From Nocardioides panacisoli (GTDB lineage: Bacteria; Actinomycetota; Actinomycetes; Propionibacteriales; Nocardioidaceae), in contig NZ_CP080409.1 in NCBI RefSeq assembly GCF_019448235.1, forward strand, positions 1,798,001-1,862,000: a DNA stretch of 64,000 bases, read 5' to 3'. This document shows, piece by piece, positions 34,960 to 43,327 of the stretch (position 1 is the stretch's first letter; every line of letters begins with the position of its first letter). The notes beneath the pieces were generated by a model. That model saw nothing but the letters and a program-made list of their open reading frames with translations. It searched no databases and was not told the origin of the DNA. A program made the position numbers and the translations under genes.

Positions 34960-35991
34960 TCAGGCACCGGGCGTGGTGCACCGCTTCTCGGTGACCCCGT
35001 CCAGGGCATAACTCGCGCGTACGGCGCGGTGGTCCGAGGCCTGCGCCGGGAGTACGTCGGCGCTGGTCGGTCGGATCGCCGCGCCGTCGTGCATCAGGTA
35101 GTCGATCCGGCCCCGGGGGTTCGGTGCGGGGTTGGTGGCGCCCGCGCCGCGGCCGACGACCGACCAGGTGTCGGTGAACTGGGAGCGCAGGATGCCTGCC
35201 GGGGTGTCCCCCGGCCAGGAGTTCATGTCGCCACCGATGATCTTCGGGCGACCGTCGCCGGCGACGATGCCCGCGATGGAGCGCGCCTGGGCCACCTTCA
35301 GCCGGTCGATGCGGTTCTGCAGGTGGGTGCTGTAGAAGCTCACCGCCATCCCGTCGATGTCGACCACGGCGTTGAGCAGGCCCCGCTGCTGGCCGCCGGG
35401 CCCGTTCGGGAGGTGCCGGTTCTGGCTGGAGACGATGGGCCAGCGCGACACGATCGCCGTCCCGTAGCCGGCCGACCCGCCGTGGCTCACGTTCTGTCCG
35501 AACGCGTGGGACCAACCACCGAGGTTGCTCGCGAGCCAGGCGGCCTGGTCGACGCGACCGCTGGAGTGCCGGTTGCGGTCGACCTCCTGCAGCAGGACGA
35601 CGTCGGCACCCGACCCGCGGATCACGCTCGCGATGGCGCCCAGGCCGCCACGGTGGCCGGACTTGATGTTGTAGGAGAGCACCGTGATCGAGGTCGACAC
35701 CGGCACCTGGCTGCAGGTCGGCTTGAGTCGCTTGATCTGCATGCCCTGCTGGAAGTTGCCCAGGGCCCGGGCCGACGCCTCGTCGGTGGCCGTGGCATCA
35801 CTGGCCGGGCCGCCGCTCGCGTCCGAGGGTGCGGCCGGGGACGGCGAGACCTGCTCGTCGGCGACACGGGTGACCTCTCCGGCGGGTGCCGCCCACCGGA
35901 ACAGCGCCACGAGCACCGCGGCGATCGCCACCGCGACGACGGCCAGGACGGCACGGCCACGCGTGGCCTCGGCGCGATGTCGGGCCCCCAT
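34960..35991 (-). CDS. Membrane-anchored EEP-fold hydrolase
   Basis: 343 residues: a short basic N-terminus, one membrane segment (about 14-32), a Ser/Pro/Ala-rich linker to about 95, then a canonical EEP domain. Motifs: ITVLSYNIKSGHRGG, ADVVLLQEVDRNRHSSG, FYSTHLQNRIDRLK, IIGGDMNSWPGDTP, GRIDYLMHDG and ASDHRAVRASY. All EEP metal and catalytic positions look intact. The set resembles sphingomyelinase/inositol-phosphatase-like exported members, but the substrate is unknown. The ATG at 35991 directly precedes the membrane segment; the frame stays open far upstream with unlikely content. Confidence 0.85.
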   Translation of the reverse strand: MGARHRAEATRGRAVLAVVAVAIAAVLVALFRWAAPAGEVTRVADEQVSPSPAAPSDASGGPASDATATDEASARALGNFQQGMQIKRLKPTCSQVPVSTSITVLSYNIKSGHRGGLGAIASVIRGSGADVVLLQEVDRNRHSSGRVDQAAWLASNLGGWSHAFGQNVSHGGSAGYGTAIVSRWPIVSSQNRHLPNGPGGQQRGLLNAVVDIDGMAVSFYSTHLQNRIDRLKVAQARSIAGIVAGDGRPKIIGGDMNSWPGDTPAGILRSQFTDTWSVVGRGAGATNPAPNPRGRIDYLMHDGAAIRPTSADVLPAQASDHRAVRASYALDGVTEKRCTTPGA

Positions 35992-36068
35992 CAGCGCACG
36001 CTCGCTCCCGGGCACGTCGGCCGACGGCCCGCCGGAACCTGCGAGGACGTGACACGGAGCACGCTGCG

Positions 36069-36074
36069 AGTGTA
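36069..36074 (-). promoter_or_regulatory. -10 element TACACT upstream of the EEP gene
   Basis: TACACT on the minus strand lies 78 bases upstream of the ATG at 35991, in the gap after the sulfotransferase operon, so this EEP gene may have its own promoter. Confidence 0.4.
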
Positions 36075-36113
36075 GGCCGCCGCCGGCGCGCAGCAGAAAT
36101 GGGCCGGGTGCAC

Positions 36114-37205
36114 TCAGCCGCGCAGACGGCGTACGACGGCGGCGAGGCGACCGCCGCGACGCGCCGGGGGCCGGCGCTCCTCGGCGCGGGCGGCGTGGCG
36201 TCGGGCCTCGGCCAGGAGCTGGGCGTTGAGGCGCACCGATGCCCGGAGCACCTCGGCGTCGCTGACCTGCTCGGGGTGGCGACGGGCGGGGAGGTCGTCG
36301 GGGACGCGCAGCAGCTCCGGGTCCCCGATCACGTCGAAGTCGCGCTCGGCGAGGAGGGCGGCGGTGCGCTCGCCGCGACGACGCGCATCGGCCACCTGGT
36401 CCTCGTCGGGCAGGAAGCGTTCGGCGTCCGGCGTCACCAGCAGCCGGTCGGCCAGCACGGTGCGGATCCAGCGGGCGCGCTCGCGCGCGGAACCGAAGCC
36501 GGACAGCTCGCCGTTGACGCGCCGGAGCAGCTCGGCCTCGACCACGCCGAGGGAGCTGTTGGCGAAGGCACGCTCGTGCGGGATCGCGTCGGCCTCGATC
36601 CCGACCAGGGCCGCGAACCGCTGCCACAGGTCCTCGCGGGGCGCGTCGGTCGCCGTGGGAGCCAGCACGTGGACCCGGCGGTCGGGGACGGCGCTCCCCC
36701 ACCGCTCGAGGACCAGGCCGAGGTCGAGCGCACGCCAGTCCCAGACCTCACGGGGGTCCTCGCTCTCGCCCCGACCGTACTCGGCGAGTGGCGTGGTGCT
36801 CTTGTTCTTCAGCGACTCCTGCCAGGAGGACGTCAGGAGGCCGAGTGGCTCGCGGGCGGTGAGCACCACGTGGACCTCGGCGGGCGCGAGGTCGCTCACC
36901 AGCCGTTGGGCCTGCGTTGCGGAGGCGGAGCAGAAGAACTCGTGGCTGATGACCGCGTCGCCGTCGTGCGCGGCCAGGTCCTCGCGGATCGCGTCCCAGG
37001 CGAGCTCGGCCCCCTCGCCGCGGCGTACGACGGCGGGGTCCTCGCGCACGATGAGTGAGGCGAGCAGGTGGTCACGCTTCTCGCGCCCGGGCAGCAACAG
37101 GCCCTGGGCACGCAGCCGGTCGCGGTGCGGCCACAGGATCGACTGCAGGTAGGAGGTGCCCGTCTTGGGCAGCCCGATGTGGACGTGGACCCGTCGGGCC
37201 GTCAT
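36114..37205 (-). CDS. Sulfotransferase-like protein A
   Basis: 363 residues. The N-terminal P-loop-like motif VHIGLPKTGTSYLQSILW matches the 5'-phosphosulfate-binding loop of PAPS-dependent sulfotransferases, and VVLTAREPLGLLTSSWQESL near residue 112 fits the 3'-phosphate-binding region. The acceptor is unknown. The last 50 residues are Arg/Ala-rich. It is the last gene of a minus-strand operon; the ATG overlaps the coiled-coil gene's stop (ATGA). A glycan or glycolipid acceptor is inferred from the adjacent GT2 and LicD genes. Confidence 0.8.
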   Translation of the reverse strand: MTARRVHVHIGLPKTGTSYLQSILWPHRDRLRAQGLLLPGREKRDHLLASLIVREDPAVVRRGEGAELAWDAIREDLAAHDGDAVISHEFFCSASATQAQRLVSDLAPAEVHVVLTAREPLGLLTSSWQESLKNKSTTPLAEYGRGESEDPREVWDWRALDLGLVLERWGSAVPDRRVHVLAPTATDAPREDLWQRFAALVGIEADAIPHERAFANSSLGVVEAELLRRVNGELSGFGSARERARWIRTVLADRLLVTPDAERFLPDEDQVADARRRGERTAALLAERDFDVIGDPELLRVPDDLPARRHPEQVSDAEVLRASVRLNAQLLAEARRHAARAEERRPPARRGGRLAAVVRRLRG

Positions 37206-37447
37206 GACTCCTGGTCCAGCTCGTCGGTGTAGCGGGCGATGACCTGCTCGATCCGCTCGCTGTCCTGCTGCGCCAGCGGGACCAGGAGCTCGGTCACCAG
37301 GTCGACCAGCTCGGCGAACCGGACGTGGGTGTCGCGGTACTCCTCGACCTCGGCCCGCAGGTCGGCCAGCTCCTGCTCCAGCTCGGCCACTCCGGCGGCT
37401 GCGCGAATCCGCTCGACCACTCGCGCCTTCGCGCCTGACTGCCCCAT
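37202..37447 (-). CDS. Small coiled-coil protein (DUF6752-like)
   Basis: 81 residues, almost all helical: AGVAELEQELADLRAEVEEYRDT gives a strong heptad pattern, followed by a hydrophobic helix (FAELVDLVTELLVPLAQ). No signal peptide or catalytic motif. Similar short proteins (DUF6752) occur beside surface-polysaccharide genes in actinobacteria, as far as I recall. ATG 37447 is chosen with GGAAGG nine bases upstream; ATG 37456 is possible. The stop overlaps the sulfotransferase A start. A scaffold role is speculation. Confidence 0.65.
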   Translation of the reverse strand: MGQSGAKARVVERIRAAAGVAELEQELADLRAEVEEYRDTHVRFAELVDLVTELLVPLAQQDSERIEQVIARYTDELDQES

Positions 37448-37484
37448 CTGGATCATCCTTCCGACTCCGTCGTGCGTTCGCCGG

Positions 37485-39047
37485 TCATCGCCATTCCCAC
37501 ACCATCCGACACGACCGTGCCGGTTCGCGCCAGCGTCCGACGCCCCAGTCCACCTCGGGACCGGAGGGATCGTGCCACGAGGTCCGGACCAACCGGCCGC
37601 CCGCCGCCGTCGCGGCCTCGGCCACGGCGGCCGGGTCGAGCTCGCGCACGAGCTCGCCGGGAGCCCGTGGCTCGGGGTCCTCGGCGGCGAAGAACTCCAG
37701 GTAGAGGCGTCCGCCGCCACGCAGCACCATCGGCACGAAGCGCCAGAACCCGGCCTGGGCGAGCGGCGGCGCCGCGTCGAGGTAGTGACGGGCAAGGATC
37801 GAGCGCGGCCCCGGGAGCCGTGCGAAGCGCGCTCCCCAGGCCAGGACGTGGCGCAACTCGAGCAAGTTGACGGTGTGGAACTCCGGATGGTCGGTGCGGC
37901 CGCGCAGGTAGGCCATCGCCCACGCGGAGTAGTCCACGCCGACGGCCCGGTGGCCCTGCTCGGCGAGCCAGGCGACGTCCTGCCCACGGCCGCACCCCAC
38001 GTCGATGACGGTGCTCCCGGGGGCGTCCTCGTGCAGGTCCAGGGCCAGGCCGCGCGGAGCGGTCGGCGGCGCGTGGTGGCGACGACCGGAGTAGAAGCGG
38101 TCCCAGTGGTTGCGGTGCTGGCGGATGCCGCGGAACCAACGGTTGAGCTGGCGGCGGGCGCCGGTGTCGGGGTCGAAGGCGAAGGTCGGGTCGGGGACGC
38201 GCCACTCGGGTCCGTACATCGCCTCGAGCAGGCGCTCGGGAACCGCCGGGGCGGGGAAGGTCTCCCCCGCCAGTCGGACCGAGCCCAGCGGGGTGATCCA
38301 CTCGGACCGGAAGGGCGTCAGCAGCTCACCCATGAGGGCGAGCCGGTCGCCGTGCCAGAACCCCCCGAAGACGTCGATCCAGCGAGCGATCCCGGCACCG
38401 TCCCGGACCAGGACCTTGAAGCCCGCGCCGCTGTAGCGCTCGACGGTGAGCCCGTCGTGCTCGAGCGCGCGCTCGAGCCGGAAGGACTCCCGCATCACGT
38501 CGACGGGGTGGCGCGCAGCACTGACGTAGCCGAGGTCGATGTCGTTGTCGTGGCCGATGAACTCGCCCTCGCGCACCGCTCCCAGCAGCGTGCCGTAGGC
38601 GAGGAACGCCGCCACCCCGGCCGTGTCGAGCACACCGATGATGCGGTGGGCCGCCTCCAGCAGGGGGGCCAGTGCGTCGGCGCCCTCGTCGAAGGGCAGG
38701 GCCAGCCGGCCCTTCGCGTCCAGCACGAGCGGCCGGCCCTCGGCGTCGACCACCTGGACGCGGTCGGTCGATCCACCGAAGCACACCTCGGACCCGGCCA
38801 GCTCGACGCCCCACTGGTCGGCGACGGTGACCTCGGCCGTGCCGTGCAGGTGGCCACGGAGCTGGTGGGGCCAGGCCACCAGCACCCGGGCGTCCGCGTC
38901 CGGCAGCGGCGTACCGCGCTCGGCACGGAAGGACCAGATGCGTCGCCCGTCGAGGACGAGGTCGAAGATGCGGTGGTCCTCGGCCGCGACCTCGATGCCG
39001 TCCTCCCGCACGCGGACGACCGGGTCGGGCCCGTCCGCCGCGCTCAC
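37485..39047 (-). CDS. LicD-family domain fused to a SAM methyltransferase
   Basis: 520-residue two-enzyme protein. Residues about 125-285 form a LicD/fukutin-type nucleotidyltransferase domain with YGTLLGAVREGEFIGHDNDID (near 151-171), whose Asp residues bind metal; LicD proteins transfer phosphocholine or other phospho-groups onto surface glycans. Residues 335-520 form a methyltransferase with VIDVGCGRGQDVAWLAEQG at 347-365. The first 120 residues are an uncharacterised beta-rich region. The GTG start overlaps the GT2 stop (GTGA). Pairing phospho-transfer with methylation in one chain suggests a modified phospho-substituent on a glycan. Confidence 0.8.
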   Translation of the reverse strand: MSAADGPDPVVRVREDGIEVAAEDHRIFDLVLDGRRIWSFRAERGTPLPDADARVLVAWPHQLRGHLHGTAEVTVADQWGVELAGSEVCFGGSTDRVQVVDAEGRPLVLDAKGRLALPFDEGADALAPLLEAAHRIIGVLDTAGVAAFLAYGTLLGAVREGEFIGHDNDIDLGYVSAARHPVDVMRESFRLERALEHDGLTVERYSGAGFKVLVRDGAGIARWIDVFGGFWHGDRLALMGELLTPFRSEWITPLGSVRLAGETFPAPAVPERLLEAMYGPEWRVPDPTFAFDPDTGARRQLNRWFRGIRQHRNHWDRFYSGRRHHAPPTAPRGLALDLHEDAPGSTVIDVGCGRGQDVAWLAEQGHRAVGVDYSAWAMAYLRGRTDHPEFHTVNLLELRHVLAWGARFARLPGPRSILARHYLDAAPPLAQAGFWRFVPMVLRGGGRLYLEFFAAEDPEPRAPGELVRELDPAAVAEAATAAGGRLVRTSWHDPSGPEVDWGVGRWREPARSCRMVWEWR

Positions 39048-40072
39048 ACCAGGTCCTGGAACCGTGGCGGGATGGCGACGAAGCGGCCCTTGCGCAGCGC
39101 GATCACCTGACCGTCGCCGGTCGACCGCCACCGCTCGTTGGGGGCGCCGGGCTCGCCCTCGTGGCGCACGATCTGCTCCAGTCGCTTGGGCGCGGGCCGG
39201 AAGCGGCCGAGGTCGTCGGCGTCGATCAGGCCGGAGACCTCGTCGAGCAACGCCACCATCTCGTCCCCGCTGCGGGCCCAGCTGGTCTGCTGGGCCCGGT
39301 TCTCGGAGACGTTGAGGTGCTGGCGCCGCGCGGCCTGCACGGCCAGCTGGTCACGGTCGGCGAACTTCATGTGGAACATCACCAGGTCGGGCTCCACGCT
39401 GAACTCGCACCCGACGGCGTGGGAGGCGTGGGACCAGTCGGCCCGCACGAACTTCAGGCTCGGCTTGCACATCAGGGGGGTGAACTGGGCGTAGCGCCGC
39501 TGCTGCAGCAGCGGTCGGTCGAGGTCGAGCGGCGCCTCGTGCGCCACGTCGTGGATCACGTTGTACGCCGCCACGGCGACCGCGGGACGGTCGGCCAGGG
39601 CCGCGACCAGGTGCCGCAGGCTCTCGTGCCGCTTGGGGTCGGCGACGACGAACTCGTCGGCGTCGCAGAACAGGACCGCGTCGTAGGCGAAGAGCAGGCT
39701 GTGGGCCAGGCCGCTGACGATCCCCATCCGCGACGGCTCGAAGCCGTACTTGTCCAGGTAGGGATAGCGCAGCACGGTGGCCGGGAGGTCGTCGGTGGAG
39801 CCGTCGGAGCTGTGGTCGTCGACGACGTACACGTGCTCGGCGCCGAAGGCGGCGCCGTAGTGCTCGACCCAGCGACGGATCATCGGGCCCTCGTCGCGGG
39901 CCATGGTGATCGCCGCGACGCGGGGCAGCTCGCCCTCCTCGAGCGTGCGACCACGATCGTCCCAGGCCGGTCCGCGAGGACGTGGCGGCGCGGGTCGCCG
40001 CGCCGCCACGGCGACCTCGTCCCGCCCGGCGAGCGCCTTGCCGGCGCGCCGGAGGCGTCCCACGCCCCTCAT
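39044..40072 (-). CDS. Family 2-like glycosyltransferase
   Basis: 342 residues. A GT-A-type domain starts at VAAITMARDEGPMIRRWVEHY near residue 52, with VYVVDDHSSDGSTDD and the metal-binding DADEF in VLFCDADEFVV near 135. The domain layout is like bacterial GT2/GT92 proteins that add a sugar to a surface glycan. No membrane segment is present, so it should act in the cytosol. It overlaps both neighbours by four bases (ATGA with sulfotransferase B, GTGA with the LicD fusion), a firm operon. Confidence 0.83.
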   Translation of the reverse strand: MRGVGRLRRAGKALAGRDEVAVAARRPAPPRPRGPAWDDRGRTLEEGELPRVAAITMARDEGPMIRRWVEHYGAAFGAEHVYVVDDHSSDGSTDDLPATVLRYPYLDKYGFEPSRMGIVSGLAHSLLFAYDAVLFCDADEFVVADPKRHESLRHLVAALADRPAVAVAAYNVIHDVAHEAPLDLDRPLLQQRRYAQFTPLMCKPSLKFVRADWSHASHAVGCEFSVEPDLVMFHMKFADRDQLAVQAARRQHLNVSENRAQQTSWARSGDEMVALLDEVSGLIDADDLGRFRPAPKRLEQIVRHEGEPGAPNERWRSTGDGQVIALRKGRFVAIPPRFQDLV

Positions 40073-41118
40073 GCCTGCTTCGCCTTGCGCAGCCGGCGAC
40101 GCAGCTGGCCGGCCTCCTTCGACCAGCCCTCCAGGCCCACGGCGATCCCGAACAGCGCCGCGTCGAGCACGTCCTCGGTGCTGACGTCGTCGGGATCCAC
40201 GCCGGCGACCGGTGCCGGACGCAGGTCCGCCAGGTCACCGACCACGCGATGGCCGGCCTTGCGCAGCTGCTTGATCTGGTCCTCCCCGAGCCGGACCACC
40301 CACTTCTCGTCCAGGCCCAGGCGTGGCTCCTCACCGCTGCGTCGGACGAGGCCGCGCTTGGCCAGCTTGTGCTTGACGTAGGGGTCGTAGTGGTCGGGCA
40401 TCCGCCCGTGCTCGCGGTGGTAGGCCTGGTTGAGCCGCAACAGCGCCTGGGTCGACGCGAGCCCGATGGAGGGGTTGGCCAGCACGTCGAGCTCGTGGCC
40501 CTCGGGGTCGAAGCCGACGGCCTCGGCGAACCGGCGCCAGAGCAGGTCGGGCGCGGAGCCCGAGGGCGGGACCGTGACCAGGCTGAAGCGGTCCTCCCCC
40601 AGCACGCCCGCCCAGCGCGCCGCGATCGCGGGCAGGTCCTGCTGGCGCCAGAACGGCTGGCCGCGGGGGCCGCGGCGGCGCACCGCGCCGAGGTAGTCCG
40701 ACCAGGACAGGATGCCGCCGTTCTGCACCGACTCCTGCCACATCGCGGGCAGGGTGCGCCCCAGGTCGCGTCCGGTGAGGACGGCCTCGACCGGGGTGCC
40801 GTCGAAGTCCTCGACGACCTGGCGGATCTTCTGCACCGGGCGCGGTCCGAGGAACTCCATCGACACGACCGCGATCCCGGGCCAGCGGTCGATCTCCGCG
40901 ACCAGCCGGCGCCACCGTCCCTTCGACGGCATCGGCTCCTGGTCCGGCCCGCCGTACCCCATCAGCTCGCGCACCGCGCGGACCTGGAACCGCCAGCGCG
41001 GTCCCGGGAAGAGCACGCCGGCCTCGGCCAGGCGGTCCTTGTTGTGGCCCAGGACGTTCTGGATGAAGCTCGTGCCGGACTTCATCGCCCCCAGGTGCAG
41101 CACGACCTTCGACGCCAC
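40069..41118 (-). CDS. Sulfotransferase-like protein B
   Basis: 349 residues. The N-terminal LHLGAMKSGTSFIQNVLG is the phosphosulfate-binding loop, and VEAVLTGRDLGRTLPAMWQESVQ near residue 115 corresponds to the 3'-phosphate-binding strand and helix. It resembles sulfotransferase A in layout (both have TxRxLxxxLxxxWQES) but the two are clearly divergent, so they may act on different positions or acceptors. It is the first gene of the five-gene operon. A PAPS-synthesis gene is not in the window. Confidence 0.8.
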   Translation of the reverse strand: MASKVVLHLGAMKSGTSFIQNVLGHNKDRLAEAGVLFPGPRWRFQVRAVRELMGYGGPDQEPMPSKGRWRRLVAEIDRWPGIAVVSMEFLGPRPVQKIRQVVEDFDGTPVEAVLTGRDLGRTLPAMWQESVQNGGILSWSDYLGAVRRRGPRGQPFWRQQDLPAIAARWAGVLGEDRFSLVTVPPSGSAPDLLWRRFAEAVGFDPEGHELDVLANPSIGLASTQALLRLNQAYHREHGRMPDHYDPYVKHKLAKRGLVRRSGEEPRLGLDEKWVVRLGEDQIKQLRKAGHRVVGDLADLRPAPVAGVDPDDVSTEDVLDAALFGIAVGLEGWSKEAGQLRRRLRKAKQA

Positions 41119-41172
41119 GCCTTCACCTCTCCTGAGTCCGTCCGGGCAGCGGGCCGCCCTCCTGCACGGCCG

Positions 41173-43170
41173 TCAGGGTACTCGTACGACGACCATGGGA
41201 ACCCAGTGGTCGGTGGCGAGTCGGATCACCGGCGCCTTGGAGTTGTGGAAGTTCTGCCAGTCGGTGTACTTGGACCCGAAGATCCAGTCCACGCGCATCC
41301 TCGCCTTGGGCTTGACGCACGTGCCGTCGCCCTTGAGGTACCCGCCCAGGGGTGAGCGCATGTCGGTCTTGCGCAGCGTCTTGCACAGGATGTGACCCCA
41401 CTCGTTGAAGTCGCCGACGTAGTAGACCGGGTCGCCGAGGCTCTCCAGCCACTGGATGCGCTTGAGCTGGTCGCGGGTCGCCTCGTTGCGCTTCTTCTGG
41501 TAGTTCCACGGTGCGTTGTGGACGTTCATCACCCAGAAGGTGCGTCCGGACTCGCGGTGGCGGAACTTGATGTAGGGCCGCGGCAGCTTGCGGGCGATGA
41601 ACTGGGTCCAGATCACCCGCTTCTTGACGACCTCGAACTGTCGGGTGTCCCACAGGATCGAGGTCTCGACGCTCTTGTTGTCCTTCGTGGGGTGGGGGAA
41701 GGCGTCGTAGCGCCCGTTGCCGGCCTTCAGGATGGCGCTGAGCTGGCCACCGGTCGCCTCCTGGGTGCCGATGATGTCCAGCCCGTGGGTGCGGAAGGAC
41801 TGCGCAGTCCACTCCGCACGCAGTCGGCTCGGGGCGAACCCGTCGTCGTGGCGGTAGGGACCGGTGTGGTTCTCGCCGAGCACGTTGAAGCTGGCCAGCG
41901 AGAACCGCAGCGGCTTGCGCGCGGCACCGGTCTGCGCGACCGTCTGGACCTCGGGCTCGCTCGTCGTGGTCAGGCTCGCCGGCTGCACGTCGCGGTTCTC
42001 GGCCGGACGCACCTGGCCCCGCTCGTCGTTGCCCCAGCAGTCGATGCCGTAGCCCGCGCGCACACCGCAGCTGTGCAGCCAACCAGAGCTGACGTAGCGG
42101 TACTTGCCGACCATTTCCTGCGGACGCGCGTACGCCGCGCGCTTGCCGTCGACCTGCCCGTAGTTGTCATCGCCCCAGCAGTAGAGGTCACTGCTCTTGG
42201 TCGTCAGGCAGGTGCCACCCTCGCTGGTGCTCACCCACTTGGCGTCGACGTTGCGGTCGACCTCGGTGGGCTTGAGCCGCCGGCCGGTGGTGCCGTCACC
42301 CAGCTGACCACGGTCGTTGTTGCCCCAGCACTTGGTGCTGCCGTTGCGGCGTACGGCGCAGCCGTGGGTCCAGCTGACGTCGACGCTCTTCCAGTTCGGG
42401 CGGTGGATCCGCACCGGGCGGTTGCGGTCCTTGGTCGAGCCGTCGCCGACCTGCCCCAGCAGGTTGCGGCCCCAGCACCACAGCGAGTTGTCGCGCTTGA
42501 TGCCGCAGGTGGTCCATCCCTCGACGGCGACCTTGCGCCACTGTCCGGGCACGCGCACCTTGGACAGGCGCTGCTTGGTGTTGCCGGCACCGAGCTGGCC
42601 GTGGGAGTTGTCCCCCCAGCAGAAGAGCTTGTTCTTGCTGTTCTTGATCCCGCAGGTGTGGTACCAGCCGGCGTCCACCGACTTCCACTTGCGCCCGCCG
42701 AGCTTGACCGGCCGGTCGGACCAGCTCTTGGTGCCGTCGCCGAGCTGGCCACGGTTGTTGACGCCCCAGCAGAACAGCTTGCGATCCTTGCCCCGGATCC
42801 CACAGGTGCTGGCACCACCGGCGGCGACGTAGCGCCACCCGGTGTTGCCGATCTGCTGCGGCTGGGTGACGGCGCCACCGCGCTTGCCGTTGCCGATCTG
42901 CCCCCAGGTGTTGCGACCCCAGCAGTAGAGCTCTTGGTTCAGGATGCCGCAGCTGTGTTCACCGCCGGCGGCGACCTTGCGCAGGCGCGAGGTGATCGGC
43001 GCGGCGCTCGTCAGTGCCGCCTGGGCAGTCTGGGCAGCCTGGTCCCCGCCGTCGGCCTGCAGCACGCGCGGAGCGGCCGCGAGCCCGGAGGCCACGAGGG
43101 CGGCGCACAGACCGCTGAGAACGAGCATCCGGCCCAAGCGCCGGGTGGCGCGTGCGCGCACTGTCGACAT
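41173..43170 (-). CDS. Secreted RCC1 beta-propeller fused to an EEP hydrolase
   Basis: 665 residues with an N-terminal signal peptide (about 10-35). Residues 60-400 hold seven RCC1-type repeats, each with a CWG core (LYCWGRN, LFCWGVN, LFCWGDN, LWCWGRN, TKCWGNN, LYCWGDD, IDCWGND) and most with GQ(L/V)GDG-like turns, enough for one seven-bladed propeller; paired Cys per blade may form disulfides. Residues 420-665 are an EEP domain: FSLASFNVLGENHTG, LDIIGTQEATGG, VMNVHNAPWN, YYVGDFNEWG, MRVDWIFG and TDHWVPM. ATG 43170 has CGGAGG nine bases upstream. The propeller probably binds a surface or target; the hydrolase substrate is unknown. Confidence 0.87.
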   Translation of the reverse strand: MSTVRARATRRLGRMLVLSGLCAALVASGLAAAPRVLQADGGDQAAQTAQAALTSAAPITSRLRKVAAGGEHSCGILNQELYCWGRNTWGQIGNGKRGGAVTQPQQIGNTGWRYVAAGGASTCGIRGKDRKLFCWGVNNRGQLGDGTKSWSDRPVKLGGRKWKSVDAGWYHTCGIKNSKNKLFCWGDNSHGQLGAGNTKQRLSKVRVPGQWRKVAVEGWTTCGIKRDNSLWCWGRNLLGQVGDGSTKDRNRPVRIHRPNWKSVDVSWTHGCAVRRNGSTKCWGNNDRGQLGDGTTGRRLKPTEVDRNVDAKWVSTSEGGTCLTTKSSDLYCWGDDNYGQVDGKRAAYARPQEMVGKYRYVSSGWLHSCGVRAGYGIDCWGNDERGQVRPAENRDVQPASLTTTSEPEVQTVAQTGAARKPLRFSLASFNVLGENHTGPYRHDDGFAPSRLRAEWTAQSFRTHGLDIIGTQEATGGQLSAILKAGNGRYDAFPHPTKDNKSVETSILWDTRQFEVVKKRVIWTQFIARKLPRPYIKFRHRESGRTFWVMNVHNAPWNYQKKRNEATRDQLKRIQWLESLGDPVYYVGDFNEWGHILCKTLRKTDMRSPLGGYLKGDGTCVKPKARMRVDWIFGSKYTDWQNFHNSKAPVIRLATDHWVPMVVVRVP

Positions 43171-43269
43171 GACAGCCAACCTCCGAGGGGTGGGGGAAGA
43201 GAAGTTCGGCCACCGCGGAGTCTAGGGAGGCCGCGCCTCCCCCGCTGCCATTTCACGAAGTCCGGAGCG

Positions 43270-43303
43270 TCGTCCGCCCCCGGCCGGAGCCGGGGGCGGA
43301 CGA
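43270..43303 (-). terminator. Hairpin terminator after the PLD-like gene
   Basis: Fourteen-base perfect arms (CGTCCGCCCCCGGC and complement) plus a closing T-A pair around CGGA, about 25 bases beyond the stop at 43328. Confidence 0.8.
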
Positions 43304-43327
43304 TCGATCGGGTCCGTCGACCCGGGC

